Positions 24,765 through 38,108 of a DNA stretch of 64,000 bases are shown piece by piece (positions within the stretch are counted from its first letter, which is position 1; each line of letters starts with the position of its first letter). Source of the stretch: Piper betle (Eukaryota > Streptophyta > Magnoliopsida > Piperales > Piperaceae); assembly GCA_033002965.1 (NCBI GenBank), contig JAURVB010004740.1, positions 37,578-101,577 on the forward strand, read 5' to 3'. The notes beneath the pieces are model-generated. The model did not search any database. It was not told the DNA's origin and saw nothing but the letters and a program-made list of their open reading frames with translations. A program made the translations under genes and the position numbers.

Positions 24765-26559
24765 TGTTGATAGGCCTAAAACGTCAGACTTGGTGTTCAT
24801 AGTTTTGCTCAGTCATCAATCCCAAGCGACAGGCATAATGTGGCAGTCAGATGCATGATGTAAGTTATATAGTCTGCTGCTGTTGGTAGCTCGCCCTTGT
24901 CATTGGCAGATTTTAGTGTTGACGGTTTTTATAGGATGCTGGAAGCAAGAAAATTCATTCTGCTGGAAAATTAAAACAATTGCTCAAATGCTTTCTCGTG
25001 CAATACCTCCAAAATGTTGGAAGTGAATTCTATTGATCCATCAACAGATGACAAAGTTGGCATTGATTGCGAAATTGTTTTGGGGAATCTCTAGAATCAG
25101 TTTTAATTTGTGGTGTGCCTTCATGGCTTCTTCAAGCAAGCTAGGGCTAGCAGGAGCATGTCAGTTGTCATGTCGAAGGGTCGGATTTAAGTTCGGAGGA
25201 TAAATGCATGACTCCCAATGCTACACAAATCTAAGTGAGTGTGAATATTACTTCACTAGCAAAAAGGCTCTTTGGTAATATAAATGCATCATTTTTTAAT
25301 GTACAGTTATTTGGAAAAATGTCTTGTTTATCTTCTTTAATTTCTTAATGGATGGCATTATGTTATGAAACAATGAAGGCTAATATAAAGGACCTTCCAA
25401 TGCATTTATAAAAAACATTTGTTCAACTGGTACCTCAGGAAACCATGCAACTATTTATTTCCAATTTCTACCCAAGGATTTGATAAGCTCTTCTAGGGTT
25501 CTATCAATCTTTTTTTGTTCTGTTCTATTCTTGTGTTGGGCGGCTTATTTGCTTTCTCTTTGGATGCAATATCATAACCATGTAATTTTTACATTACAAG
25601 CATTATTGCACTTGGTGATTGATATTATACTTCATCTAATGCTTACTCCTTGCCATGCAGCTCCCTCAGATTGGTTTCTGTAATTGCGTTTAATCGCTGT
25701 TGTAGTGACAACAATGGCAAGAAACTCGATCACTGAGCATTTCCCAGGACGATTAAATTGGTCTCTGCGCATAAACTTTTGTTATTAAGAAATAGTATGA
25801 ATAGAATCAGCGTCAAATTTTTAGACACCTTCACCCTCAATCTTGTTCATATGCTCTCTTCAGCATCTTCACAGCAAGTAACAAATGTTTCGACCTCAAA
25901 TAACAGGGAGGGTGATCTTTCTGTTCAAAAGATCAAACACGTTGGGCATTCAACATAACTATTTACCATTTAAAATTTTTTACCATAATTAAATTGTTTA
26001 CTGAATTTATAAGAGTTTATTATAATTGAGTTTTGACATAATTCATATATTGTAAAAATTCCGCCGCTTTATAGATAACAAACTAATGACATTAATTGAG
26101 TAGTTAAAAATTGCACTTGTCTAAAAAAAATACTCACTAACAAAAGTATAGTAAATATTCCAACTGTCCAAAATAGTGTTATAAGTTAGAAAATAAGTAA
26201 ATAAAAATTCCAAAATTTCATCAAAGCACTACTTTTATAATTAAAAGTTTTAAGTTAGGGTTATAGGTGGGTTTTATAATTATATATAAATAACTAAATA
26301 ACCAATGGTTAAATTGGTAAAACATTTACGGACAGAGCCTTTTTTTGCCATCATTTGTGTTTAAAATAGGCTCGGTTAAATTATTCAATTTTTTCAATGC
26401 TTTCTTTTTTCATTATTTTTGTTCCATTTAATTTAAAATGGTTGGCAAATTGGCATATTTTATATTCATTTAAAGTTTTATAATAGCTAAGATTCAAAAT
26501 AATAACCCTCCCCACAAAAAAATTAAAAAAAATTAAATAAATGCCCAAAAATACAAAGT
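24765..26559. other. 3' flank of HEATR6-like gene and AT-rich intergenic DNA
   Basis: The first ~500 bases are GC-intermediate and probably include the 3' untranslated region. There is an AATATAAATGCATC stretch near 25,276, but no certain polyadenylation signal. 25,960-26,560 is AT-rich spacer. I see no gene or repeat structure. Confidence 0.4.
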
Positions 26560-27167
26560 CAGGTTATGGGTGGTGTGTACGTACGAGGCTGAAATCCCCA
26601 TGCATGCATGGCATTCATGCGGTTACGAGACAAGGAGAGACGAAAGTAACGCGATGGTCGGGATGGTGAAGGCAGTGAGCTTTTTATGCCTCGTCCTTAG
26701 CCTTTTATTATCTACCTCTCTTCTTCAACCTTCCTTCCGATCTCCTCCTTTCTCTCCCCCCTCTCTTCCTCTCCCTTCCTCTATCTCTTGACATGACCTG
26801 CTCATATAATATCTAACATCTTGTTTTTATTTGTTTGCACATGATTCTATGGTTTTATAACTTCTCTGGTTTCCCCCTAGTGTTAATTTATCAAGTGGAG
26901 GGAACCTTCTTTTGGGTATGTATTCGTCTTCATTTAATTTAATTTTTTGCTATTGTTTTGGTATTTGGTTATGCTCTTTTTAAATTTGGGCTCCATTGAT
27001 TATTGTTGTTCCATGATTAGTTATTATGTATCTAGATTTGAGAATTACAAATCAGAGAGTAATAGTATTGACGGTGAACAACAGCTACATCAAGTTTGTA
27101 TTGCTAGCTCTTATGGGTTGTCTTACCATTTTTGTGTCATCAATTTAGCTCTTCTTTTGCAGAGGCC
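26560..27167 (+). promoter_or_regulatory. Leader and upstream region of the PMT-type gene
   Basis: A CATGCATGCATGG cluster at about 26,599-26,611 contains overlapping RY (CATGCA) motifs, the core bound by B3-domain seed regulators. 26,700-26,790 is a C/T-rich leader ending TCTCTTGACATG. A candidate short leader exon lies at ~26,881-26,914, after TTCCCCCTAG and before GGTATG. The coding start at 27,168 sits just after a TTTTGCAG acceptor, so the 5' untranslated region is probably spliced. Confidence 0.4.
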
Positions 27168-29599
27168 ATGGCTAGGGAATACAATGGATCTCCCAAGCCT
27201 TACCAACTAGAAGCAAAAAGAAGACAACTCACCAGAGTTTTAGCAGGTAGCGGTCTGTGTGCCCTCTTCTATGTGCTGGGTGCTTGGCAGATCTCTTCAC
27301 GTTCACCATCAGACCTCTCACAAATCGAAAACAGGTTAGGATGTGATGTGGGCTCAACCAAGAACACCCCTCCACATCCTCCCTCTTGATTTTGAATCCC
27401 ATCATCAAGTAGCCCAAAATGAATCCATTATAAATGGTGGATCAACACAGAAGTTCCAACCTTGCCCCATGAACTTTAGCGAGTACACTCCATGCCAGGA
27501 CCCAAATAAAGCTAGGAAGTTTGAGAAGAAGATGTTGATGTACAGAGCGCCATTGCCCAGCTAAGGAAGATAAGGTCTTGTGTTTGATTCCTGCTCCACC
27601 CAAGTACAAGAATCCCTTCAAGTGGCCAAAGAGCAGGGACTATGCTTGGTATGATAACATTCCTCACAAGGAGCTTAGCATTGAGAAGGCTGTTCAGAAT
27701 TGGATCCAAGTGGAAGGTGACAGGTTTAGATTCCCAGGTGGGGGAACCATGTTTCCAAGAGGTGCAGATGCGTATATTGTTGATGACATTAACCAGCTCA
27801 TTTCCTTGACTAATGGGAAGATCAGAACTGCCCTTGATACTGGATGTGGGGTAAGATCAGCTTTATAAACACTAAGATTTCCTAGCTAGTTCAAATATGC
27901 TGTAATACATTATCATCTCCCTCTCACTACCAGGTAGTTGAACATTAGTGTTTTACGTCTAAATTTGATATAAACTTAGGATTATGTCACAACTTCCATC
28001 TTACAATTGAATGACACACTTTATCTTATGGCAAAATTCTTTTTGGTGCCTATAGGTTGCTAGCTGGGGAGCTTACCTTCTCAAGAGAGACATACTGGCC
28101 ATGTCATTTGCACCAAGAGATACACATGAAGCTCAGGTGCAATTTGCTCTCGAAAGAGGTGTTCCAGCTATGATTGGTGTTCTGGCTTCAGAAAGAATGC
28201 CTTATCCTGCCAGAGCATTGATATGGCTCACTGCTCTCGCTGTTTGATTCCTTGGTTTGATTATGGTAAGACATCATTGTATACTACTCACCTCTATGTA
28301 CCATTTACTGATTTCTTGATTGGAAAGATGGTTGTGTCCAACAATTTCATGGGCATATATATATACATATGCTTGTTCTTGTAATACAGATGGACTATAT
28401 TTGATAGAAGTGGACAGAGTTCTGAGGCCAGGAGGTTACTGGATTCTATCTGGACCACCAATCAGATGGAAGAAATACTGGCGAGGGTGGGAGAGAAACT
28501 GAAGAAGACTTGAAGGAAGAACAAGATGCCATTGAGGATGTTGCCAAGCGCGCTTGTTGGAAAGGTGGTTGAGAAGGATGATCTTGCAATCTGGCAAAAG
28601 CCTTTCAATCACCTCGAGTGCATCCAAAGCAGGAAGGTCTACAAAACTCCTCATATGTGCAAAGATGACAATCCAGATGCTGCTTGGTATCAATACTTGT
28701 TCCAACCATGTTAAAGAAATTTTGATTATTCCAGGTTTATCCAAAGACTTGCACTTATAATGTTTCTATTCAACTGGTTGCAATAGGTACAAGAAGATGG
28801 AAACTTGCATAACCCCTTTGCCAGAGGTAAACAATGAAAATGAAGTAGCTGGTGAGGCTGTGGAGAAATGGCCTGAAAGAGCTTTATGTTGTTCCACCAA
28901 GAATAAGCAGTGGATCCATTCCGGAATCACTCCCCAGGTGTTCGAAAGTGACAATGAGCTATGGAAACAAAGAGTGGCACATTACAAGGAAATCATTCCT
29001 CCCCTTGCCAAAGGCAGATTTAGGAACATCATGGACATGAATGCACACCTTGGAGGTTTTGCTGCTGCAATCCTCAGATACCCTTCTTGGGTCATGAATG
29101 TTGTCCCTGCAAATTCAAAAGATGACACTCTTGGAGCCATCTTTGAAAGAGGGCTCATTGGTACATACCAAGATTGGTGCGAAGCTTTCTCAACATACCC
29201 AAGAACTTATGATATGATCCACGCAGCTGGTGTTTTCAGTATCTACCAGGACAGGTATCATCTACTCTTATTCTTCATCTTTACAAATCATGGATACTTG
29301 CTCAAAGATGTGATAGACAGCAACCATTTTTACTTTTTATGAATCAAATTATGGATTATAAAGGGCATTGACATGAACAGGTGTGACATCTCATGTACTC
29401 TATTGGAGATGGACCGGATTTTGAGACCAGAAGGCACTGTTGTATTCAGAGACACAGTGGAAGTCCTTGTGAAGGTACAGAGCATAACAGATGGAATGAG
29501 ATGGAAGTCTGAGTTCATGGATCATGAGGATGGACCCTTCAACCCAGAAAAATCCTTGTTGCTGTGAAGCAATACTGGACTGGTGAAGCACTTGATTGA
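27168..29599 (+). CDS. PMT15/18-type putative methyltransferase, frame broken by ~8 indels
   Basis: This is a member of the plant PMT family (DUF248), type II Golgi proteins with a SAM-dependent methyltransferase fold. QUASIMODO2 and related members act in pectin synthesis. Exons: 27168-27850, 28056-28265, 28390-28686, 28787-29254, 29381-29599; together ~620 codons, the usual family length. After a short cytosolic tail ([13 protein letters not shown]) comes one membrane anchor ([16 protein letters not shown]). Then come the conserved [22 protein letters not shown] and [16 protein letters not shown] blocks, the SAM motif DTGCGVASWG split by intron 1, LRPGGYW and [11 protein letters not shown]. 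The frame shifts near 27,384, 27,545, 28,219, 28,497, 28,562, 28,884, 28,925 and 29,550, mostly in short A or T runs. Splice borders and motifs stay intact between shifts. It is either a very recent pseudogene or an assembly with indel errors. PMT15-18 are the closest relatives I can name from memory. Confidence 0.85.
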
Positions 29600-32229
29600 A
29601 GAAGCTCTAGGAATCAAGTCCTTCCCCTTCCAACTTTTCGGAGGCTTGGCATGGAAGTATAACATGATTGAGCTTTTTATTGTTTGTGCTTTTGTTTATT
29701 TTTTATTGTTAGTCATTAAGCTTATTATATGAATCCATTTTACGAGCCTAAATGAATTTAGTCCAAAAATTTTACACTTGATCTAATCTAAAGACCTTTT
29801 TGAAGTGAAATATAAAGGGTCTAAGTCATTTGTTCAAAATAATTAATTAAAAAATATTAACTAATAATAAAATCTTATAATCTATTCCACCTTAAAAAAA
29901 TTTATTTTTAGAATTCTTTCTCATAATTTACATGCTATTTGATTCGAATCTTCGTTTAGAAAGATCATGATCATCTAATATGGTATATGATGTCAGGTTT
30001 CCTCTCGTACTACCTGTAACAACTTGACCCAGTGTAATGACCGGGTATAATATAACGGGCTAAATTCACATAAAATTAGTATTATTCATATTATTAGTAT
30101 TATTATTATTATTATTAGTATCAGTATTAGTATCGATATTAGTATTAGTATTAGTATTAGTTCTAGTTCTATCTATGCCATGATTGGTTTTGCCCGAGAG
30201 TATTCGACTTTGGGATGGGCTCGAACACCCTAGGGTTTTGAACATTAGATATGGTAAAATTTGAATTGTATGTGACCCTTTAGGATTGTCTTGAGACATG
30301 TTTGATATAGAGTGTGAGCTGCTTGTGTAAATTGCATACTTTTAAAAATTTGGATCGAATATAGTTATGAGACCTTTGGAATAATTAATTAATTATTTTT
30401 TTTATATTTTAAATAAAACTTCATCACGCTTTAAACACTGTATACCCCAAACCCTCTTCAAAATCTGATAAAACTTAAACTTTTTGTACCACTTCAACTT
30501 GTAACTGATTTTAAAATCTGAATTTTTTTATTATTTTTGTTGAAAATTAAGGTATTTTTAATCGATATTTGAATAAATTTCAATATTTAAAATAAATATT
30601 GTACATGAAAATATTTTTAATGTATAATAAAATATTTTATTCATTGTTTTACAATCTGGTATGATTAAACTAGACACGTCACCGTACAAAATCTGGTATG
30701 ATACTTGAAACCTTGCATTTACTTTTATTTGGTTTGGTTTGGTTTGTTGGCACGATCGGATCAAATATTAAATCAAATTCGACTCGATCTGCCCCCAATC
30801 CATGAATGTAAAACGAATTTTAGTTTCGAGTTTGGATCTGATATGGTAAATTTAATAATGGTGATATTTAGGAGCAAAATATGAATATACATTTTGTGTT
30901 TGGATCAAATATTTTTTCACAGTTTGTACATTGTGCAGACACGTGGCAGTACTATGTAAGTCCTATTATAAGTACTCAAGTTGATTCAAATTCCAGTTGA
31001 GGTGAGGTAGTTTGATTTTAATTTTGCTAATACTCTTCTTTGCATAAATTTTAAAATTCAAAACATCTCAAATTGGTATAATTATATTTTTATTTTTATT
31101 TAAAATACTTATCATGCCATGTTACTTCATAATTTTAAGTAAATTCCTTGAACTTATGATCCCATTTTTTTTCATATGCAATATAAAATATGAGGTCGAG
31201 TTGAATTGGGAAGGCAAAAACTAAATCCCCCTCGTTTGAATTTGCGTAGACCATCAAATCAAAATTTTGTCGAGTTATTTTATTTCAAGTCGAGCTCTAA
31301 ATTAAAATTTTCACCAAATTTGGATGGGTGGGGAATCTCATTCATAATAATTTGTTAACAAATTTGCATGTAGTTCACTACCTTACAAATTATTACATTC
31401 ACGTGAAAATAACATAAAATTTACTAGCAAGTAAATTTTAAATTCACATAAAACAATTTGCATGTTTGACTAAGACTCCCCACCCGCCTAACCAATCGGT
31501 TCATTAATAAATTCGTATGTAGTTCACCAATGCGCAAACCATTATAATTATGTAAAATTATAATTTAAACTTATTAACAGGTAAATTCCGGTTTACATTA
31601 TATTTACAAATAAAATACCATTCATGCTATAAATTACTTACATTATTTTCATAGTAAATATCATTCATGATGTAAATCTATTTTAACCGATAAATCACAC
31701 TCACATTTTCAACTAATTCCCAATTAATTAGTTCAATTTATTAACAAATTTGTATGTAATAATTCACCAATAGATAAATTTTGACATTCACATCAACTTG
31801 TACAAGTGGGTTCCTAATTTACAATATATATACATATCTACTACTCTTATATTAAACAAAAAGAAAACTCAATACTCATTATTTGCCTCTGATTAAAAAT
31901 AAGAGATACAATGAATCAAAATATAATAAAAATATAAATATAATATAATTAAATTATTATAATATATCCGCTCGTTAAATTTAGATGTATCTTTAAAATA
32001 TATTTAATAAATTAAATAATTATAATTTGTCTTTTTATTTAACAAAAAAATTATTTATAAAATTCAGATTTTTCTGTAATATAAATTGCCCATGTCCGGT
32101 TATTATTCACAGTAGAATCACATTCACATCCCCCTCTTCAATCTAGGAGCAGTCCCAAGATCTAATCGCATATAAGTTCCCATCACATTGGAAGCCGGAG
32201 CAGACATCGGATCGTGGTCGTCGGTGGAG
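29600..32229. other. AT-rich intergenic region with ATT/ATTAGT microsatellite
   Basis: A trinucleotide-derived microsatellite (ATT and ATTAGT units, some TATCAGT) spans about 30,073-30,167 and reads as a poly-Asn frame on the minus strand. The rest is AT-rich with short direct repeats around ATTTGCATGTAGTTCAC (31,360 and 31,510). I see no gene. Confidence 0.6.
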
Positions 32230-35200
32230 ATGGTGGTCTGGCCATGGCCGCTCCTCTGCCTCTCCCTCCCCTTCCTCTTCTCGTCCCTGGTCTCTCTTTT
32301 CCCTTCCCCTTTCCAATGCTCCGTTTTGTTTGCTGCTAATTGCTCGTTGATTCCGATTCGTGTGTATTGTTGTTAGACTTTGGTGCTGCTTGTTGGCGTT
32401 GCGACTTTTTTGTTGGAGTATGTGAGGCGGACTGAGCGAGACCGTGGGTGGTAAAGCTTTCTTTCTTCGTCTTTGTGTAATAAAGATGATTTTTTTGTGT
32501 GCGTATATATTTGAGAATTTTTGGAATTGATGTGCGGCAGCTCGTATGCGTCTTCGGAGGCTTTCTTTGAAGATCCAAATTCGATGGAAAGAGTACGTTT
32601 TTAAAAAATAAAAAATAAATTTATGGTATTTTTTTACTGCATATGTTTCAATAAGTTTGTTTAATGTGTCCATTCTAGTTGTTTTTGGATTGATCGTCAA
32701 CTTTCTTTATGATTTTTTACTTGAATTTGATGCTTGCGTAATTGTATTTTTATAGGCATTAACATTGTATGTAGAAAATCGGGGGACAACTGTTTAATCT
32801 TTAAAATAGTGACACTGTTGTACAAATTTCTTGTGGTCCCTTTCCATAAGTTTTTCATTTTTGTATAGCTCAATAAAAAGGCTCCACTTTGGGTATAAAA
32901 AGCAAGTGTACAAAGATTTTGACGAGAAAAGTTACTAGGTGGTCTAAATTGTCATCGTATGCGGGGACTTTATGTTTGATACGTTATGCACTTTTAGCTG
33001 CAAATTATCAAAATAGTTCATTCGAGTCTCAGTTTTTAAAGCTCTTCAACAGGTTCCTTGCCCTTCAATATTGGATGCTGCCGATAAATTTTTGAGTTTG
33101 GTTATACCTGCCTTTAATGAAGAGTATAGACTTCCACGAGCTTTGGATGAGACCATGGAGTGAGTAATGTTACTGTTCTGTGCATGTAACAATTTATTTA
33201 TTATGAATATGATGTGCTTAAAATTGATTACATATTATTCTCGCAGATGGGTTTCTTTATTCATAATAAGCTAGTCATTTTTGTTTACGTGACTTCTTAC
33301 CCACTTTAACTTATTGTTCTCAGGTATCTTAAAAAACGTGCTGAATTAAATCATTCCTTTACTTACGAGGTATTATTTGTTTTAGATTCATTGCCTTGAA
33401 ATATTGTTCTGGAGATAGTTGAATTTGAAAAATATAATGGTAATTGCATTTTTACGATGACTTTAAGAAACATCAAATGTTGGGTAGTGCATTCTAACTC
33501 ATACTATTACCTTTTCTTGAAAGCTGTAAAAAGTAGCGTTTATAATTGAACTACATTACTTGAGATGATTTTGCTACCTACCTTTATATACATCTGCTTA
33601 TGCATAATGTTCTGACTGTTAAGATTATGTTGCTGAGGCTGTCTTGCTGGTGCCGAAAATGCCTGGTTTAGGGGTTCTTCTGCTAAATACTAGTTGTGTA
33701 ATTGGAGTAAGAATTTCTTATGATAATATGACAAAATTTTATATAGGTTTTATTATTTGGGTGGTGCTAAGAGTGCCTTGGATGGACATTTGGTATTCAG
33801 TGCATTTTTGTGCTGTTTTCTCTTTTTACGGTCATTATGGCTTGTCTATTCCAATAAGTGATGGACTGGATTTGGGGAACTTAGTCCAGCTGGTTTGTAG
33901 CATAAACAACACTGTCAGGGACATTTCTTAAATTGAAAGGCACCTGTGGCATAAGTCCTAAATATTATTAGGATGGAATAGATTTATTCTGATCAGCTGG
34001 CATGGCAATACAAATATTTCAACACAGTCAAAATATGCTTCTTCATTGACAGTAAAAAGTTGTCTATCTCCTACATAATTATCTGAAGGAGCCTGCAGAC
34101 TCTACATTGTTTACCCATAAAATTCAAGTATTAATTGTTTCTTTTATTAATTGCTAGAATAGCAATTTTATTATGTCGTTTTTGTATTTTCTGATTGATA
34201 ATTGTTTCTAGAATTCTATTTTTTTCGATATTACTTTTTTCTTTTTCTGACTTTTGTTCCTAAAATATGTTTTAGTAACGTTTTTTGACCAGGTGATAAT
34301 TGTTGATGATGGTAGTACTGATGGAACCCAGAGAATTGCCTTTGATTTTGTAGAGGAAGTACACAATTGATGTAGTTCGGGTTTTCTCCTCTTGGAAAAA
34401 ATTGTGGAAAGGGTGAAGCTATTAGAATTGTGAGCAATTTTCATATTAAGTTCTCTTAGATATATTGACTTCTATATTTCACATCTCTTTGCAACAGCAT
34501 GATAATTTTGTTGATATTTCACATTACAGTTTGTGTTTGAGCTATTTCCCAATAATATGCAAAATGAGTATCAGAACTATTGTCCCATCTTTTACTTTCA
34601 TTTTTTTATGGTTGATCCTCACATCTTGCTTAAACCTTGCATATGGAAGATTGCACATAATCACAAAAATGTACAAATGTCCAAAAAAATGATCTCGCTA
34701 AATATTTATGATTTGGATGAGACTGCATCAGTTTTTTAGTGGGAATAGTCCACCTTGAGGGTGTTTCTTAGTACTTTGTAAGCTTTCCATACAATTGGAC
34801 AGGAATTAACAAAGGCTTTAATATCTGAAAGTGTTGGAAAATAGGGGATGCTTCATGCACGTGGTGAGCTCCTTTTGATGATGGACGCAGATGGTGCAAC
34901 TAAAGTTTCTGATCTTGAGAAGCTTGAACGTGAGGTATGGTTTTGATATTTTGCATAATCCATGGTTTCCTCAAAACGTTCTTTGTTGATTGTTTTATTT
35001 TTGGACAGATTAAAAATTTAGCTGAGAAGGATATTCAAGCAGGGAAAGGAGCAGATAATGGGCTTGAAGTTGGGTGTTTCTGATGCGGCAGTTGTAGCCT
35101 TTGGTTCACGTGCTCATCTGGAGAAACAGGCTCTCGCTACTGTACGGAACATTAGCAATATCTGCTTTCTTTTTATTCATATAATCAATGGATGTTTAGT

Positions 35201-36700
35201 AGATTGTGGGTTGGCAACTGTAAGAATCACTGTGATCATCATTTTGGTCATCATCGCACTTAAGCATTTTCAAGTTGGCTGGGTTAATAGATAGACTGTC
35301 CAGTTTGTTCAGATGTTGGTTATTCTAATTTCTTTCTTGAGGTTCTTTAACTTCTAAATGCTTTAAGGTTGAGCCGAACAGAGAGGAACAACTACATTTA
35401 TTGTTGTCGTATCCAACATTGTTCTTTATACTGTTGTCGCTGTCTGGTGGAACTGAACTAGTTCTTTGTTGGGTTTAGAGTGTGAGTTCATCTGAATTCA
35501 CTGTGAATTTTACCTTTTCAGCGTAAGTGGTACAGAAATTTATTGATGAAGGGATTTCATTTTGTAGTCTCTCGGACTGCAGGTTCGGGAGATTAAAGAT
35601 ACGAGGTTGGTTCTGAGACCTCTTTCTCCATTACTTGTCCTCATCTCATATGGCATTTTGTCTTCTTCTTTCTGAGTGTGTTCTTTACCTCACAGTGTGG
35701 GTTCAAGATGTTGCCAAGGACTGCTGCAAGGAAGCTGTTTACAAACATGCGCTTGAAAAGGTGCATTAGTATATTCTAATCACGAATAGCTAACTGCTGT
35801 TGTAGACTGTTCATATCTGCAATCAAATTGGAGACAGTGCTTTCTAGAATATTGTAGAGCATGATAGAATTTTTCGTTCAGGTTCTTTTAATAACACTGT
35901 TGTATGTATCTATGAAGAAATTTACCATTTTTCCATTTTTTCATTTCTGATTTCACATAAGTCACCTTTGTCCGTTAACTTCTTTATGTAAGTTTGAATC
36001 TTATGGGAGTAGTCTGATTCAGTCGTAGTCAAACCATAATAACAACTAACTTTCTCTGACACAATTTGTTGTCTGATTCATCCCGGAGGATATGATCAAT
36101 TTTTAAATTACACTTTGAAAAATAAGCATAGGAATTTGAGTTTTCTACTGAGGTTGACAATTCGATTATTTCGCATTCTTTGGTTTTCGTATGTCATATT
36201 GTTAGTCTTTTTGCATGTGCCTTTGGGTCAGTTATCTCTTTGTTGATCCCTTTCGTTTTTTAAACATAGTCTGAGCTTGATCTTTTGATTGCATCTCCAC
36301 TTTTGGTGAGAGATTTATAAGAGGAGCTTATGTTGATTTGGTTGATCCATATTGTGTGTGTGTGTTTGATGTTTCAATTCACTCTTTTGACAACAAATTC
36401 TATTCTTTTTATTTCATTTATCATTGAATTTGCAATTTCTTATACGAGTAAAAACTTGTGTGTTTGTGTGCATCTTGTTATCAGGGCTAATTGAACTTTG
36501 TGAAATATCACAGGTGGTGCTTTGATGTTGAACTGGTCTATTTATGCAAAAAATTTAAAATTCCTATGGCCGAGATATCTGTCAATTGGTCTGAGATTTC
36601 TGGGTCTAAAGTTCGTCTAACTAGTATCTTGCATATGCTGTTTGAGCTTGTTCTCATTCGTGTTGGATACGGGCTTGGTTTATGGAAGATTCATGCTTAG
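32230..36700 (+). CDS. ALG5: Dolichyl-phosphate beta-glucosyltransferase ALG5, frame broken by ~5 indels
   Basis: ALG5 transfers glucose from UDP-glucose to dolichyl phosphate at the ER. This makes Dol-P-Glc for the last glucosylations of the N-glycan precursor. Exons: 32230-32289, 32377-32450, 32541-32592, 33053-33159, 33324-33369, 34293-34429, 34845-34934, 35009-35141, 35522-35605, 35696-35760, 36514-36700. Exons 1-2 give one N-terminal membrane anchor (Leu/Phe/Val-rich), exon 4 the [12 protein letters not shown] block, exon 6 the GT2 nucleotide-binding motif [12 protein letters not shown], exon 7 the DADG motif, exon 8 FGSRAHLE, and exons 10-11 the CGFKM and [14 protein letters not shown] blocks. 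The frame shifts near 34,354, 34,388, 35,056, 35,590 and 35,603. Splice sites and the terminal exon are intact, and the expected Lys after GEAIR is Ile here. As assembled it would be truncated after the nucleotide-binding loop. Confidence 0.85.
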
Positions 36701-38108
36701 TGTCAAGACCCCTGTGGTAGGGTGCCCATATAACTCAGAGAAGCCTTTGGTTTCTGATGATGCAAAGTCTGCAACTGATTGCCACGTATAATCAATGATA
36801 TGGGGGAGGAATTGCTTCTGTAACCATGACAGTGTAAGTGACAAAATTTTCAAGCTTTGTAGGATCAGTTACTCAGAGCCTCTCTTAGCTGGAGTTGAAG
36901 TAGAGAGGGGTAGAAATTTAAGGTGCTAGAGAGGGGTAGAAACATTAGCTTCTCTTACATTTAATATTTTTGGAACACCCTTTTGTAAGGTGCTAGAGAG
37001 GGGTAGAAATTGTTCACAAGTATTAATTATGGTTAAGTGTGAACATTGAGCATGTTTAATCACATTAGCATTATGTTTAAATGTTTTACTTGCATCTGCC
37101 AAATGCTAATGTTTGCAATGTTGGAACTATAATGAACCAAAAGGACTGTTTGTCAAATTAAGTTTTTGCAAAGAGCATATCTCAATATTTCCTTTTGCAG
37201 CGGATTATCGAAATCATTACAGTAATATTATCAATGTCAATGAATTAATGTCCCTAACTCTTAGCTTAGATATGATTATGGGTAGATATTATGATTATAG
37301 GAACAATTGTAGCATTCATCTTTCGTGCTTTGGAAAAAAGAATTGTAGCATTCATCTATAGCAATTAATCATAAGTTATACGATCGTTGGTGAATTTAAG
37401 CATGGTTTTATGGCGTATATGATGAAGAAGCAAATCTTCGATATAGAAGTTGTAACTAATTAACTATGAATAGCTTTGTAAAAAAACAGAAAAAAAGCTA
37501 TGAATAACCTAAAAAATCATTATGAATTGCTGATCACTATAAAATGATCATTGATGCCACCACAATGTACTGGCTATACTAGAGTTTAATTGGGCATGGA
37601 TTTTACATCACCAGATGATGATCTTAGCATTTAATCCAATATAAAACAATAAAAAAGGTAAGATTTTACTTCGGATGATTTTCCTGTTACGAAATAAAGT
37701 GATCATAAACTACTATCAAGTATAATTACAATATTCAACAAGGATCAACCCTCGTTTGCCATTATTTCAGAACAAGAAATCCTTAAATCGATCAAAAATT
37801 GACGAAACCTGAAGGTAGGAAATCAAGTTATAGGAAGACTTGTAAGATGGTATTCATTGCACATACATAAGTTACGCAAGAACAAACAAGATTAATAATC
37901 TCTCACCTTAGTTTCAAAACCTCCATTTCTGCACCTGCTCTTGACATATTGATTTGCTCTTCACCAAGTAGTGATCTGCTGTGAATCATAAGTAGAATAA
38001 AAGGACTGTTTTTGGCAGATTACTCCCCTTACCAATCTATGTTTCGGTTGTCAAATGAATAATCTGGTTATAAACCTCGTACAATCCAAATAGCTCGAGC
38101 AGCAATTT
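36701..38108. other. Intergenic region between converging ALG5 and PPR genes
   Basis: Converging 3' flanks. A 23-bp word (AAGGTGCTAGAGAGGGGTAG plus AAA) occurs at about 36,919 and 36,988, and a shorter copy (TAGAGAGGGGTAGAAA) at about 36,901. The remainder is AT-rich with no gene or clear terminator. Confidence 0.5.

Noticed and set aside
32143..32700. 185-codon minus-strand frame
   Set aside because: Antisense across ALG5 exons 1-3; no recognisable domain.
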